Assembly (NCBI RefSeq): GCF_900323885.1
Contig: NZ_OOHJ01000018.1
Location: forward strand, 1,475,001-1,539,000
Length of the DNA: 64,000 nt
Direction: 5' to 3'
Source: [Actinomadura] parvosata subsp. kistnae
Lineage (GTDB): Bacteria; Actinomycetota; Actinomycetes; Streptosporangiales; Streptosporangiaceae
Below, piece by piece: positions 1 through 8,257 of the stretch. The translations under genes and the position numbers were made by a program. The notes under the pieces were generated by a model. That model was not told the origin of the DNA and did not search any database. It was given only the letters and a program-made list of their open reading frames with translations. Numbering within the stretch: position 1 is the first letter of the stretch; each line of letters begins with the position of its first letter.

Positions 1-1006
1 CGCCCAGGTCGATCGGCGCCTCGCCGCCGGCCGCCGCGTTGATCCAGGACGCTTCGAGGAACTCCTGCGAGGTGCGGACCAGCTCTTCTGCCCGCCCCCT
101 GATCCGCTCGGGGTCGCACACGAACACCGCGGACCTGATCGGCAGGTGGTCGAGCAGCAGGTCCATCTCGCCGGCCAGCACGGGCGCGAACGCCTCCATG
201 CCCTCGACCGGCGTGCCCTCGGCGAGCTGGTCGAGCACTTCGGCCAGTGCCGGGTGCTCCTCGGCCAGCGCGCGGGCCCGCTGACGCACCTCGGCGGTCA
301 GCAGCAGCTCCCGGCACGGCGGCGCGAACAGCCCGTCTTCTGCCGACTCCAGCGAGCGCTGGTCGGCCACCTTGAACCAGCGGATCTCCTCGACGGTGTC
401 GCCCCAGAACTCCAGCCGCAGCGGGTGCTCCTCGGTGGGCGGGAACACGTCGAGCAGGCCGCCGCGCACGGCCACCTCGCCGCGCTTCTCCACCATGTCG
501 ACCCGGTGGTAGCCGTTGTCGACCAGGTTGCGCACGACGTCGTCGAGGTCGGCGTCGTCGCCGGCCCTGAGCCGGATGGGCTCCAGGTCGCCGAGGCCCT
601 TCACGATGGGCTGCAACAGGGCGCGCACGGGCGCCACGATCACGCTGAGCGGCCCGGCGGCGGCGTCGCCCTTGATCGGGTGCGCCAGCCGGCGCAGCAC
701 GGCCAGCCGCTGGCCCACGGTGTCGCTGCGCGGCGAGAGCCGCTCGTGCGGCAGCGTCTCCCAGGCCGGGAACACGGCCACGGAGCTCGGCTCGATCAGG
801 CTGGTCAGCGCGGCGGCGAGGTCTTCCGCCTCCCGCCCCGTGGCGGTGACGGCCAGCACGGTGCGCTGGTCGTGCGCGGCCAGCGCGGCCACGCCGAACG
901 GGCGCAGCGCGGACGGCGCGATCAGCGAGACGTCGCCGCCCTCTTCGAGAGCGGCGGTCAGCTTCGGGTCGGCGCGAACAAGGTCAAGTAGCCCGGAAAG
1001 ACTCAT
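1..1006 (-). CDS. mfd: Transcription-repair coupling factor Mfd, N-terminal part
   Basis: Partial gene: about 335 N-terminal residues are visible and the frame runs off the left edge. Reading begins MSLSGLLDLVRADPKL and contains the UvrB-homology module, including FPAWETLPHERLSPRSDT near residues 75-95 and RGGLLDVFPPTEEHPLRLEF near 180-200, both diagnostic of Mfd. The family displaces RNA polymerase stalled at lesions and recruits UvrA. The RecG-like translocase and the RNA-polymerase-interaction domain lie outside the window. The ATG at 1004-1006 is the first plausible start, preceded by only a weak G-rich sequence. It is the left anchor of the housekeeping backbone; the exopolysaccharide block begins shortly downstream. 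Confidence 0.93.
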   Translation of the reverse strand, partial: MSLSGLLDLVRADPKLTAALEEGGDVSLIAPSALRPFGVAALAAHDQRTVLAVTATGREAEDLAAALTSLIEPSSVAVFPAWETLPHERLSPRSDTVGQRLAVLRRLAHPIKGDAAAGPLSVIVAPVRALLQPIVKGLGDLEPIRLRAGDDADLDDVVRNLVDNGYHRVDMVEKRGEVAVRGGLLDVFPPTEEHPLRLEFWGDTVEEIRWFKVADQRSLESAEDGLFAPPCRELLLTAEVRQRARALAEEHPALAEVLDQLAEGTPVEGMEAFAPVLAGEMDLLLDHLPIRSAVFVCDPERIRGRAEELVRTSQEFLEASWINAAAGGEAPIDLG

Positions 1007-1098
1007 CAGATACGCCCACAGCCCCACGACGGCAACACGACTACCCCCGGCCGTGTCAGGTCGCGGGGGTCCCTCCCAAGCCTACTCGCCGCCGCGGC

Positions 1099-1461
1099 TC
1101 AACCAACTCGATAACCAGGCACGGAAGGCCAGCGCACGGTCAGCACCGTGGACGCCTCCTCCGCCCGCCACGAATGGTCGACGCCCTTGCCCCACACCAC
1201 GTAGTCGCCCGGCTCGGACAGCAGCACGCTGCGCCCGGGCAGCTCCACCCGGAACCGGCCGCTGATCAGCACGAGCAGCGCGGTGCGCGCCTCCCCCTTG
1301 ACCCACTCGGCGCGCTCGTCGCCCGGCGGGTGCACGCCCCACTTGATCTCGACGTCCTCGCTGTGTCTTGGGTCGCCCGGGGGTTTGAAGTGACCGAGCA
1401 GCCACCCCCGGTCGCCCGCCGCGTCCACGCCCGCGTTGCCCACATAGACCCCATCGCTCAC
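1099..1461 (-). CDS. Small cupin-fold protein
   Basis: A 120-residue protein with a single cupin-like beta-barrel pattern: GVHPPGDERAEWVKGEARTA then LLVLISGRFRVELPGRSVLL and GDYVVWGKGVDHSWRAEEAS. The HPPGD and VDHSW segments sit where cupins place metal or ligand residues, but the usual His triad is incomplete, so activity is uncertain. Close homologues in actinomycetes are generally uncharacterised. The start is GTG at 1459-1461. There is no convincing ribosome-binding site, but a TAGCGT-like -10 box lies about 8 bases upstream on the minus strand, so a leaderless transcript is possible. It is divergent from the methyltransferase-like gene, 44 bases away. Confidence 0.75.
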   Translation of the reverse strand: MSDGVYVGNAGVDAAGDRGWLLGHFKPPGDPRHSEDVEIKWGVHPPGDERAEWVKGEARTALLVLISGRFRVELPGRSVLLSEPGDYVVWGKGVDHSWRAEEASTVLTVRWPSVPGYRVG

Positions 1462-1505
1462 GGGCAGGGACGCTAGCAGGGAAATGCATTACGAAGGGGA
1501 AGAGG

Positions 1506-2243
1506 TTGATTACTGTAGGTCACATGTCTGAGGTGCGATCGGTCGCCCAGCGAGGCGACCTCTTCGGTCAGCGGGTCCGCGAGCATGTTGCCGGGCAACC
1601 GACGAGGCGGCTCGACGTGCTGGTCGCCGGGTGCGCCCACGACGAGCCGCTGGCGCTCGACCACGTCGAGACGAGAGTGACGGGGGCCGACGAGGACCAT
1701 CCGGCGATCAGGCGGGTGCTGGCGGAGCGGGCCGACCTCGTCGCCTGGCAGCTCGGTGACCTGCGCTCGGTGCCGCTGCCGCCGCGCGGGTTCGACATCA
1801 TCCAGCTGTCGTTCCTGCTGGAGCGGGTGCGGCACGCCGAGCTGGTCCTCGACCGGCTGCTGCAGTCGCTGCGGCCCGGGGGGCTGGTGCTGCTGCGGAT
1901 GCGTGACCGGCGCTCGGCGTACGGGCTGCTCGACCGGCTCACGCCGTCGTGGCTGCGCCGGCTGCTGTGGCGCGGCCTGGTCCGTCCCGGCACGCCGGGG
2001 CCGCTGCCCGCCGTGTACGAGCCGCTGGCCTCCAGCGACGGCATGTACGCGTTCTGTCTCAGCCGCGGCCTGATGATCACCGACGAGGAGCGCAACCTGA
2101 GCGGGCCCGCCCGGTCGCGCCGCATCGGCGCGGCGGCCATCACGCTGACGTCGAAGCTGACCAGCGGGCGTTTCCCGTCCTCGCACGACGAGATCACGAT
2201 GGTGATCAGGAAGCCGCAGCACCACTTCGCGCGGCTGCTCTGA
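1506..2243 (+). CDS. SAM-dependent methyltransferase-like protein
   Basis: A 245-residue protein resembling class I SAM methyltransferases. A degenerate nucleotide-binding start (LDVLVAGCAHDEPLALDHVE) is followed by the post-motif pattern GFDIIQLSFLLERV and LQSLRPGGLVLLRMRD, typical of motifs II-III. The usual GxGxG is not intact, so it could be a non-catalytic relative. TTG at 1506 is preferred because AAGGGG at 1494-1499 sits six bases upstream; the alternative ATG at 1524 has no clear ribosome-binding site. Its substrate is unknown. It lies between the cupin gene and the sulfate-activation genes, with no obvious functional link to either. Confidence 0.7.
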   Translation: MITVGHMSEVRSVAQRGDLFGQRVREHVAGQPTRRLDVLVAGCAHDEPLALDHVETRVTGADEDHPAIRRVLAERADLVAWQLGDLRSVPLPPRGFDIIQLSFLLERVRHAELVLDRLLQSLRPGGLVLLRMRDRRSAYGLLDRLTPSWLRRLLWRGLVRPGTPGPLPAVYEPLASSDGMYAFCLSRGLMITDEERNLSGPARSRRIGAAAITLTSKLTSGRFPSSHDEITMVIRKPQHHFARLL

Positions 2244-2318
2244 GGCGCGCCGGGGCCCCACTGACCACGGAAAGGGGTCTGGCGACACACTGGTATCAGC
2301 CGGTAGACTCCTTTCCTA

Positions 2319-2340
2319 CCAATTCAATCGGAATAGTTGG
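2319..2340 (+). promoter_or_regulatory. Imperfect inverted repeat upstream of cysC
   Basis: CCAATTC (2319-2325) faces GAATAGTTGG (2331-2340) across AATCG. The inner ATTC/GAAT and outer CCAA/TTGG arms match, although the spacing is asymmetric by two bases. It lies 13 bases before the GTG start of the APS-kinase fusion. This is a plausible operator or promoter element for the sulfate-activation arm; no regulator can be assigned. Confidence 0.3.
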
Positions 2341-2352
2341 GATGCAGACAAC

Positions 2353-3567
2353 GTGGAGTGGACCCCCGACCCGCGCGAGCTGGCCGACCTCGAACTGCTG
2401 CTCAACGGCGCGTTCGAGCCACTGACGGGGTTCCTCGGCCACGACGACCTGCACGCCGTGCACGAGCGCGGCACCCTGGCCGACGGCACTCCCTGGCCCG
2501 CCCCCGTCACGCTGCACATCGGCGCCGACGTCGAGCCGGGCGACGAGGTCACCCTGCTCGACCCAGAGGGCCTGCCGCTGGCCGTCCTGACCGTGACGGC
2601 GCACGAGCCCGACGGCCTCACCGCCGGGCCGCTCAAGGCGCTGAGCACTCCCGAGCACGGCCCGTTCGCGCGGCTGCGGCGTACCCCCGCCCAGGTCTCC
2701 GAAGAGCTCGGCGGGCGCCCCGCACTGGCCGTCACCATGCGCGGCCCGCTCGACGACCTCGGCGAGGTCGTCGCCACCGCCAAGGAGCTGGACGCGACGA
2801 TCCTGCTGCTCCCCCTCGCGTACGGCGAGGCGGGCCCCGCGGTCGTCCGCGCCGCGCTGCGCGCCAAGGAGCAGCTGCCCCCGGGCACGCTCGTCGTCCC
2901 GGTGCCCCTGGCGCCGCGCGCGGAGCCCGAGCTCGACCTGGAGCTGCGCGAGCACGTCGCCACCGCCTACGGCGCCACCGAGCACCTGGCGGGCCCCGAC
3001 CCGGTGCACATCCCCGGCCCGCCGCACCGGCGCGGCCTGGTGGTGTTCTTCACCGGCCTGTCGGGCTCCGGCAAGTCCACGATCGCGCGCGGCCTGCGTG
3101 ACGCGCTGCTGGAGCTGGGCAGCCGCACGGTGACCTACCTCGACGGCGACGTGGTGCGCCACCTGCTGTCCAAGGGCCTGACGTTCTCCAAGCAGGACCG
3201 CGACCTGAACATCCGCCGCATCGGCTTCGTCGCCGCCGAGGCGGCCCGGCACGGCGGCCTGGCCATCTGCGCCCCGATCGCGCCCTACGCGGCCACCCGC
3301 GAGGAGGTGCGCGAGATGGTCGAATCCGTCGGGGCCGACTTCCTGCTCGTGCACGTCGCCACGCCGCTTGCGGAGTGCGAGCGGCGCGACCGCAAGGGCC
3401 TGTACGCCAAGGCCCGCGCCGGCCTGATCCCCGAGTTCACCGGCATCTCCGACCCCTACGAGGAGCCGGACGACGCCGACCTGACCATCGACACCACGCA
3501 CATCTCGATCGAGGCGGCCGTGTCCAGGGTGCTGGACACGCTGCGGAGCGGAGGCTGGGTCCGTTGA
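2353..3567 (+). CDS. cysC: APS kinase fused to a degenerate ATP-sulfurylase domain
   Basis: A 404-residue protein. Residues about 230-404 are a complete APS kinase: P-loop GLSGSGKST at 235-243, then YLDGDVVRHLL, FSKQDRDLNIRRIGFVA and the lid region YAKARAGLIPEFTGISDPYE. It phosphorylates adenylyl sulfate to PAPS. Residues 1-230 match the N-terminal PUA-like and catalytic parts of bacterial ATP sulfurylase (PRELADLELLLNGAFEPLTG, then YGATEHLAGPDP), but the region is shorter and lacks the QxRNPxH and GRDHAGP motifs, so this half is probably not catalytic. CysDN encoded at 15-17 kb would supply APS. The start is GTG; the anion-carrier gene overlaps its stop. Confidence 0.88.
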   Translation: MEWTPDPRELADLELLLNGAFEPLTGFLGHDDLHAVHERGTLADGTPWPAPVTLHIGADVEPGDEVTLLDPEGLPLAVLTVTAHEPDGLTAGPLKALSTPEHGPFARLRRTPAQVSEELGGRPALAVTMRGPLDDLGEVVATAKELDATILLLPLAYGEAGPAVVRAALRAKEQLPPGTLVVPVPLAPRAEPELDLELREHVATAYGATEHLAGPDPVHIPGPPHRRGLVVFFTGLSGSGKSTIARGLRDALLELGSRTVTYLDGDVVRHLLSKGLTFSKQDRDLNIRRIGFVAAEAARHGGLAICAPIAPYAATREEVREMVESVGADFLLVHVATPLAECERRDRKGLYAKARAGLIPEFTGISDPYEEPDDADLTIDTTHISIEAAVSRVLDTLRSGGWVR

Positions 3568-4445
3568 TCGACTGGGCGCTGATCGCCGGGTCGTTCGTCG
3601 TCGCCATCGTGGTCGGGCTGACCGGGATGGGCGGCGGCGCGCTGATGACCCCGATGATGATGTTGTTCTTCAACGTCCCGCCGCTGGCGGCGGTCTCCAG
3701 CGACCTGGTGGCCTCGGCGGTGATGAAGCCGGTGGGCAGCGTCGTGCACCTGCGCCGCGGCACGGTGAACCTGCGCCTGGTCGGCTGGCTGTGCGCGGGC
3801 TCGGTGCCGGCGGCGTTCTGCGGGGTGTTCCTGGCCAGGGCGTTCGCGGTGAGCGACGCGGTCAAGTACGCGCTCGGCGTCGCGCTGCTGCTGGCCGTGG
3901 CGGGCATGGCGCTGAAGAGCTGGCTCGGCGGGCGGGGCGGCACGTCGAGCGCCCGCGACATCGTCGTGCGCCCAATCCCTACCCTACTGGTCGGTACGGT
4001 CGGCGGCCTGGTCGTCGGCGTCTCCTCCGTCGGCTCCGGATCCCTGATCATCGTGGCGCTGCTCGTGCTCTACCCGGCGCTCAAGGCCAACCAACTCGTC
4101 GGCACCGACCTGGTGCAGGCCGTGCCCCTGGTCGCCGCCGCCGCGCTCGGCCATCTCCTGTTCGGCGACTTCCAGATGGACCTCACGCTGTCGCTGCTCA
4201 TCGGCTCGATCCCGGGCGTCTACCTCGGCGCCAGGATCTCCTCCCGCGCCCCGGGCGGCCTCATCAGGGCCATGCTGGCGATCGTCCTGCTCGCCTCCGC
4301 CCTCAAGCTGCTCGACGTGAGCAACACGCTCACCGTCTGGGCCCTGCTCGCCGCCACCGCCGTCACCATCGTGGGCTGGCGTGTGCGGGCTAGGGCCGCG
4401 GCACGGGCGTCGAGCGAAAGTACCGATCTCGAGCCAGCTCGCTGA
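3564..4445 (+). CDS. TauE/SafE-family anion permease
   Basis: A 293-residue membrane protein with about eight hydrophobic segments and the duplicated TauE/SafE signature (GLTGMGGGALMTPMMMLFF near the start, VGVSSVGSGSLIIVALLVLY at mid-protein). The family moves sulfite, sulfonates or sulfate-like anions across the membrane. TTG at 3564 overlaps the cysC stop (TTGA) and a GGAGG-like site lies at about 3550, so translation is coupled to cysC. That coupling suggests transport of sulfate or an activation by-product for the polysaccharide locus, but direction and substrate cannot be read from sequence. Its last 56 bases overlap the convergent GH26 gene. Confidence 0.85.
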   Translation: MIDWALIAGSFVVAIVVGLTGMGGGALMTPMMMLFFNVPPLAAVSSDLVASAVMKPVGSVVHLRRGTVNLRLVGWLCAGSVPAAFCGVFLARAFAVSDAVKYALGVALLLAVAGMALKSWLGGRGGTSSARDIVVRPIPTLLVGTVGGLVVGVSSVGSGSLIIVALLVLYPALKANQLVGTDLVQAVPLVAAAALGHLLFGDFQMDLTLSLLIGSIPGVYLGARISSRAPGGLIRAMLAIVLLASALKLLDVSNTLTVWALLAATAVTIVGWRVRARAAARASSESTDLEPAR

Positions 4446-5472
4446 ACGCCCGGCCCGCCCCCGGGTCGGAGTCGAAGCTCGTGTCGCCGCGCGGCGCCTG
4501 CGGCGAGTCGAAGTAGAGCAGCGCCTTGATCTGCGGGTAACGCCTGATCTGCCCGCGCACCGACTCGAAGAAGCGCCGCTTGAACGCGCGGTCCTTCGGC
4601 CGCTCGAACACGCCCCACTCGGCCACCATCACCGGCTTGCCGGGGAAGCGCGCCTGCATCCACCGGTAGAACCCCGGCCAGCCGGGATACTCCTTGCGCG
4701 TCTTGTTGACGAGCCCGTCGAAGTCGTGCACCCGGTCGTCGGCGTACGGGTCCATCGCCACCCAGTCGACCACGTCGTCACCGGGGTAGAGGTCCTCGAA
4801 CCAGGAGGTGGCCGCCCAGTTGGGCGCGCCCATGTAGGTCATGACGACGACGGCGTTCCTGACGCCCTTCTCCCGCAGCCTGAGCACGACGTGCCGGAAC
4901 ATGGCCGCGTAGTCGGTGGCCCCCATGCCGGACCCCGAGGAGGGATCGACGTCGTTCTCCGGCTCGTGGTGCAGGGTGAGGAAGAACCGCTCGGGGAAGG
5001 TGCGTCTCAGGTGCTCGGCCAGCCGGTCGATCCGGGCGTCGAGCGCCCCTTGCGCGATCTCCGCCCACGTACGGTCGAGCGACGGCTTCCAGTTGACCAT
5101 CAGCAGCCGGGGCCTGGCCGGGTCGCGGGCCAGCCGCACCTCCGCCCCGGTGGGGAACAGCTCGCTGCCCCGGTGGTAGACGTGCAGCACGTCGACCGGC
5201 GCGCCCATGCGCGACTCGGCCCCGTGCAGCGCCTGCTCCACCGAGCCGCCGGTGAACACCTCGGGCGCCATGCCCCACCAGGCGCCGCAGGACGGGATCA
5301 GCTTGGTGGTCACAGTGCAGGCGGGCGCGCCGGCCTGCTTGGCCACGGGTGCCTGGACCGGCACCGGCCGGACGTCGGAACCTTCGGCGCTGGAGCAGCC
5401 GGCCAGCAGCACGACCATGGCCAGAATTGCAGTGTTAAGCGGTTTTTCGCGGGAAATGCTCCGTAGCTGCAA
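4390..5472 (-). CDS. Secreted lipoprotein, glycoside hydrolase family 26-like
   Basis: A 360-residue protein with a lipoprotein signal (hydrophobic stretch then LLAGC at about residues 22-26) and a GH26-like (beta/alpha)8 domain. FFLTLHHEPEND carries the likely acid/base Glu and VMVAEWGVFE the likely nucleophile Glu. WVAMDPYADDRV and LLYFDSPQAPRGDTSFD also fit the fold. GH26 enzymes are mostly beta-mannanases, with some glucanases. Its place between the carrier and Wzz genes suggests an endo-glycanase that trims or releases the locus polysaccharide. The TTG start is chosen from the signal peptide position and the upstream GGAAGG and GAGGGGG. It is transcribed away from wzz. Confidence 0.82.
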   Translation of the reverse strand: MQLRSISREKPLNTAILAMVVLLAGCSSAEGSDVRPVPVQAPVAKQAGAPACTVTTKLIPSCGAWWGMAPEVFTGGSVEQALHGAESRMGAPVDVLHVYHRGSELFPTGAEVRLARDPARPRLLMVNWKPSLDRTWAEIAQGALDARIDRLAEHLRRTFPERFFLTLHHEPENDVDPSSGSGMGATDYAAMFRHVVLRLREKGVRNAVVVMTYMGAPNWAATSWFEDLYPGDDVVDWVAMDPYADDRVHDFDGLVNKTRKEYPGWPGFYRWMQARFPGKPVMVAEWGVFERPKDRAFKRRFFESVRGQIRRYPQIKALLYFDSPQAPRGDTSFDSDPGAGRAFSELARDRYFRSTPVPRP

Positions 5473-5699
5473 AGCCTTCCAACCCCCTCGTCGAACGACT
5501 TCCGCCCCTCACACCCTGAACCTTGCCATGTCATTCCTGGAACTTCAGCCAGTGTGGAAGTCTCCCCAGTTCGTGGCGGTGAGGTGACGGTCCGAATTTC
5601 GTGATTTTTCGTTTATGTGCGCGCTGCTTTATGGCCTTACCGGAGAAAATCTTGAGTATTCAACATCGGTGCTGACCGTCCCTCCTATAGTGGGCGCAC
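5473..5699. promoter_or_regulatory. AT-richer divergent promoter region GH26/wzz
   Basis: These 227 bases separate the divergent GH26 and Wzz genes and are clearly richer in A/T than their surroundings. TATAGT at 5686-5691 ends eight bases before the Wzz ATG (5700), the geometry of a leaderless start; no good -35 box is seen 16-18 bases further upstream, so an activator or an ECF sigma factor may be needed. No GH26 promoter could be assigned. Confidence 0.5.
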
Positions 5700-6995
5700 A
5701 TGAGCTCCGGCACCGACCTCGACGAGCACCTCTCGCTGCTACGCCGGCGATGGCTGCTCCTCGTCGGCTGCGTCGTGTTCGGCGGCACCGCGGGCCTGGC
5801 GCTGATGCGCCTGACCCCGCCCGCCTACACCGCCACGACGCAGGTGCTGGTCATGCCGGTCGGCCCGCAGGACCAGCCCAACCAGGTGACCAGCCGCCAG
5901 CGCGAATCGCTCAACCTCGACACCGAGGCCCAGATCGCCCAGTCGTCCGTGGTCGCCGCGCGCGCCGCCGCCGCGCTCGGCGTCACCGCGATCGAGCCGG
6001 CCGAGGTCACCGTCCCCCCGAACTCCGCCGTGCTGTGGATCTCCGTCACGGCCGCCCAGCCCGCCACCGCCGCCGCCCAGGCCGCCGCGTACGCCGAGGC
6101 GTACCTCACCAACCGCCGCCAGAGCGCGCTGACCGCCATGGCCGAGCAACAGCAGGCCGTGCTCGGCAAGCTCAAGCAGGTCAACGCGGGCATCGACCAG
6201 GTCATCAAGCAGCTCGCCCGCCTGCCCAGGAGCAGCGCCGAGCACGCGATCGCCGCCCAGCGGCAGGGCGTGCTCAACCGGCAGGCCGCCAGCCTGGCGC
6301 TCAAGTACGACGCCCTCAGGACCGTCGCGGTCACCCCCGGCACGGTCATCAGCCAGGCCACGCCGCCCAGCGCCCCCAGCTCCCCCAGCCTGCCGCTGCA
6401 CCTCGGCACCGGGCTCATGGCCGGGCTGCTCACCGGCTCGGCCGCCGCCTACGCCCGCGACCGGCTCGACCGGCGCCTGCGCACCGCCGCCGACGTCGAA
6501 CGCCTCACCGGCCTGCCCGTGCTCAGCGACCTGTCGAGCCCGCGCGAGCACGGCGTGCTGCACGAGCTGGCCTGCGCCGTCGTCTCCGCCTGCCCCGGCA
6601 AGAGGCTGCTGGTCCGCGCGCTGCCCGCCGACCTGTACGCCTCGTCGCTGGCCGAGCCGCTGGCCGTCAGCGCGCCGCTGGTCGTGCTCGACGGCTCCGA
6701 CGTCCGTGACCTCGCCAGGGCCGACGCGGCCGTCCTGCTGATCGGCCTCGGCCTGGTCACCGCGCACGACGTCGAGGCCGCGCGCCGCCAGCTCGCCCGG
6801 CACGACGTGCCGATCATCGGCGTCGTCACGGCCACCGACGCGGTGCCGTCGTTCGTGCCGCTCCTGGAGCCCCGTACGCACACGCCGCTCGGCAAGCTCG
6901 TCGCCACCGGCGAGCTGGAGCCGGGCGGCGCCGCGGAGACCACTCCCATGCAGGCGCTCCACCACCACCCGCGGCGGCCTGGCAAGCAGTCGTGA
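5700..6995 (+). CDS. Wzz/YveK-type polysaccharide co-polymerase
   Basis: A 431-residue protein with the chain-length-determinant layout: a cytoplasmic N-terminus, TM1 at about residues 19-37, a mostly helical extracytoplasmic region (ITAAQ/AEAYL repeats, Gln-rich coiled coil near 140-200), a Pro/Ser-rich segment and TM2 at about 231-253. The C-terminal 170 residues resemble a tyrosine-kinase (BY-kinase) domain: DVERLTGLPVLSDL and ADAAVLLIGLGLVTAHDVEA match, but no Walker A GKS/T is present, so kinase activity is unlikely. The role is control of polymer length with the polymerase encoded next. The start is probably leaderless. Confidence 0.87.
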   Translation: MSSGTDLDEHLSLLRRRWLLLVGCVVFGGTAGLALMRLTPPAYTATTQVLVMPVGPQDQPNQVTSRQRESLNLDTEAQIAQSSVVAARAAAALGVTAIEPAEVTVPPNSAVLWISVTAAQPATAAAQAAAYAEAYLTNRRQSALTAMAEQQQAVLGKLKQVNAGIDQVIKQLARLPRSSAEHAIAAQRQGVLNRQAASLALKYDALRTVAVTPGTVISQATPPSAPSSPSLPLHLGTGLMAGLLTGSAAAYARDRLDRRLRTAADVERLTGLPVLSDLSSPREHGVLHELACAVVSACPGKRLLVRALPADLYASSLAEPLAVSAPLVVLDGSDVRDLARADAAVLLIGLGLVTAHDVEAARRQLARHDVPIIGVVTATDAVPSFVPLLEPRTHTPLGKLVATGELEPGGAAETTPMQALHHHPRRPGKQS

Positions 6996-8257
6996 GGGGG
7001 CCCGCGTGGCCCATCGGGGCGCTGCTGGTCGGCTATCCGGCCTGGTGGGCGCTGGGGTTCGGCGGGCTGTCGGTGATCGTGCTGGCCGTGCCCATGGCGG
7101 TGATCCTGTGGCGGCGCCGGCCGGTCAGGGTGCCGCGCGGGTTCGGGCTGTGGCTGCTGCTGCTGGCCGGATACCTGGTCAGCGGGCTGATGCTGGGCGA
7201 GTCGCCGCCCGGCACGTACGGTGAGCTCGGGCCCGGCCGGCTGCTCGGCTACGGCATGCGGCTGGCGCTCTACTGCGCCGTCCTGATCACCGTGCTCTAC
7301 CTGGGCAACCTCACCGAGCGGGAGCTGCCGCAGCTGCGCCTCGTGCGCATGCTCGGCGTCCTGTTCGTCACCACGGTCGCGGGCGGCCTGCTCGGCGTGT
7401 TCCTGCCCGGCTTCGCCTTCACCTCGCCGGTGGAGCTGGCGCTGCCGGAGTGGATCAGCGGCAACGCGTTCGTCCAGAACCTCATCCACCCCACCGCCGC
7501 GCAGACGCAGAAGGTGCTCGGCTTCGCCTCACCCAGGCCCGAGGCGCCGTACGAGTGGGCCAACGCCTGGGGCAGCAACGCCTCGGTGCTGCTGGTCTGG
7601 TTCGTGGTCGGCTGGTGGGTGCACGGACGGGCACGGCACCGCGCCTTCGTCGCCGTGGTGCTCGCGCTGGCCACCATCCCCGTCGTGTACTCGCTCAACC
7701 GCGGCCTGTGGATCGGGCTCGGCCTGACCGTCCTGTACGTGGTCGTCCGCGTCGGCGGGCGCACCAGAGCCGCGCTGTGCGGCGTGCTCGCGGCGGCGGC
7801 GCTGGCGTTCACGCTCAGCCCGCTGGCCACCCTGTTCGCCCAGCGCCTGGACAACCCGCACTCCAACGACATCCGCGCCTTCACCGTCGGCGCCACCCTC
7901 GCCGCCGCCGGGCACTCCCCCGTCATCGGGTACGGCAACACGCGCAACGCCACCGGCAACCACCGCACGATCACCACCGGCAAGACCGACTGGTGCGCCA
8001 CCTGCGGGCATCCGCCGCTGGGCAGCGACGGGCAGCTCTGGCTGCTGATCATCACGCAGGGCTTCACCGGGGCCGCGCTCTACGTCGCCTTCTTCGTCGG
8101 CGCGATCCGCCGCCACTGGCGCGACCGCAGCCCCGTCGGGCTCGCCGGGGTGCTCGTGATGGGGCTCGTGCTGCTCTACATGTTCGTCTACGACGGCCTC
8201 GTCACGCCGCTCATCCTCTACCTCGTCTCGTTCGCCCTCCTGTGGAGGAACTCATGA
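6992..8257 (+). CDS. O-antigen polymerase/ligase-like membrane protein (Wzy)
   Basis: A 421-residue polytopic membrane protein with about ten hydrophobic segments and a large central loop. The Wzy_C-type signature is visible as VVYSLNRGLWIGLGLTVLYV, followed by a loop with GYGNTRNATGNH and WLLIITQGFTGAALY. The family polymerises lipid-linked repeat units at the outer face of the membrane, or ligates them. GTG at 6992 overlaps the Wzz stop (GTGA), and the next gene overlaps this stop (ATGA), so the genes are translationally coupled. Its position between co-polymerase and flippase genes supports a Wzx/Wzy-dependent pathway. Confidence 0.86.
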   Translation: MRGPAWPIGALLVGYPAWWALGFGGLSVIVLAVPMAVILWRRRPVRVPRGFGLWLLLLAGYLVSGLMLGESPPGTYGELGPGRLLGYGMRLALYCAVLITVLYLGNLTERELPQLRLVRMLGVLFVTTVAGGLLGVFLPGFAFTSPVELALPEWISGNAFVQNLIHPTAAQTQKVLGFASPRPEAPYEWANAWGSNASVLLVWFVVGWWVHGRARHRAFVAVVLALATIPVVYSLNRGLWIGLGLTVLYVVVRVGGRTRAALCGVLAAAALAFTLSPLATLFAQRLDNPHSNDIRAFTVGATLAAAGHSPVIGYGNTRNATGNHRTITTGKTDWCATCGHPPLGSDGQLWLLIITQGFTGAALYVAFFVGAIRRHWRDRSPVGLAGVLVMGLVLLYMFVYDGLVTPLILYLVSFALLWRNS

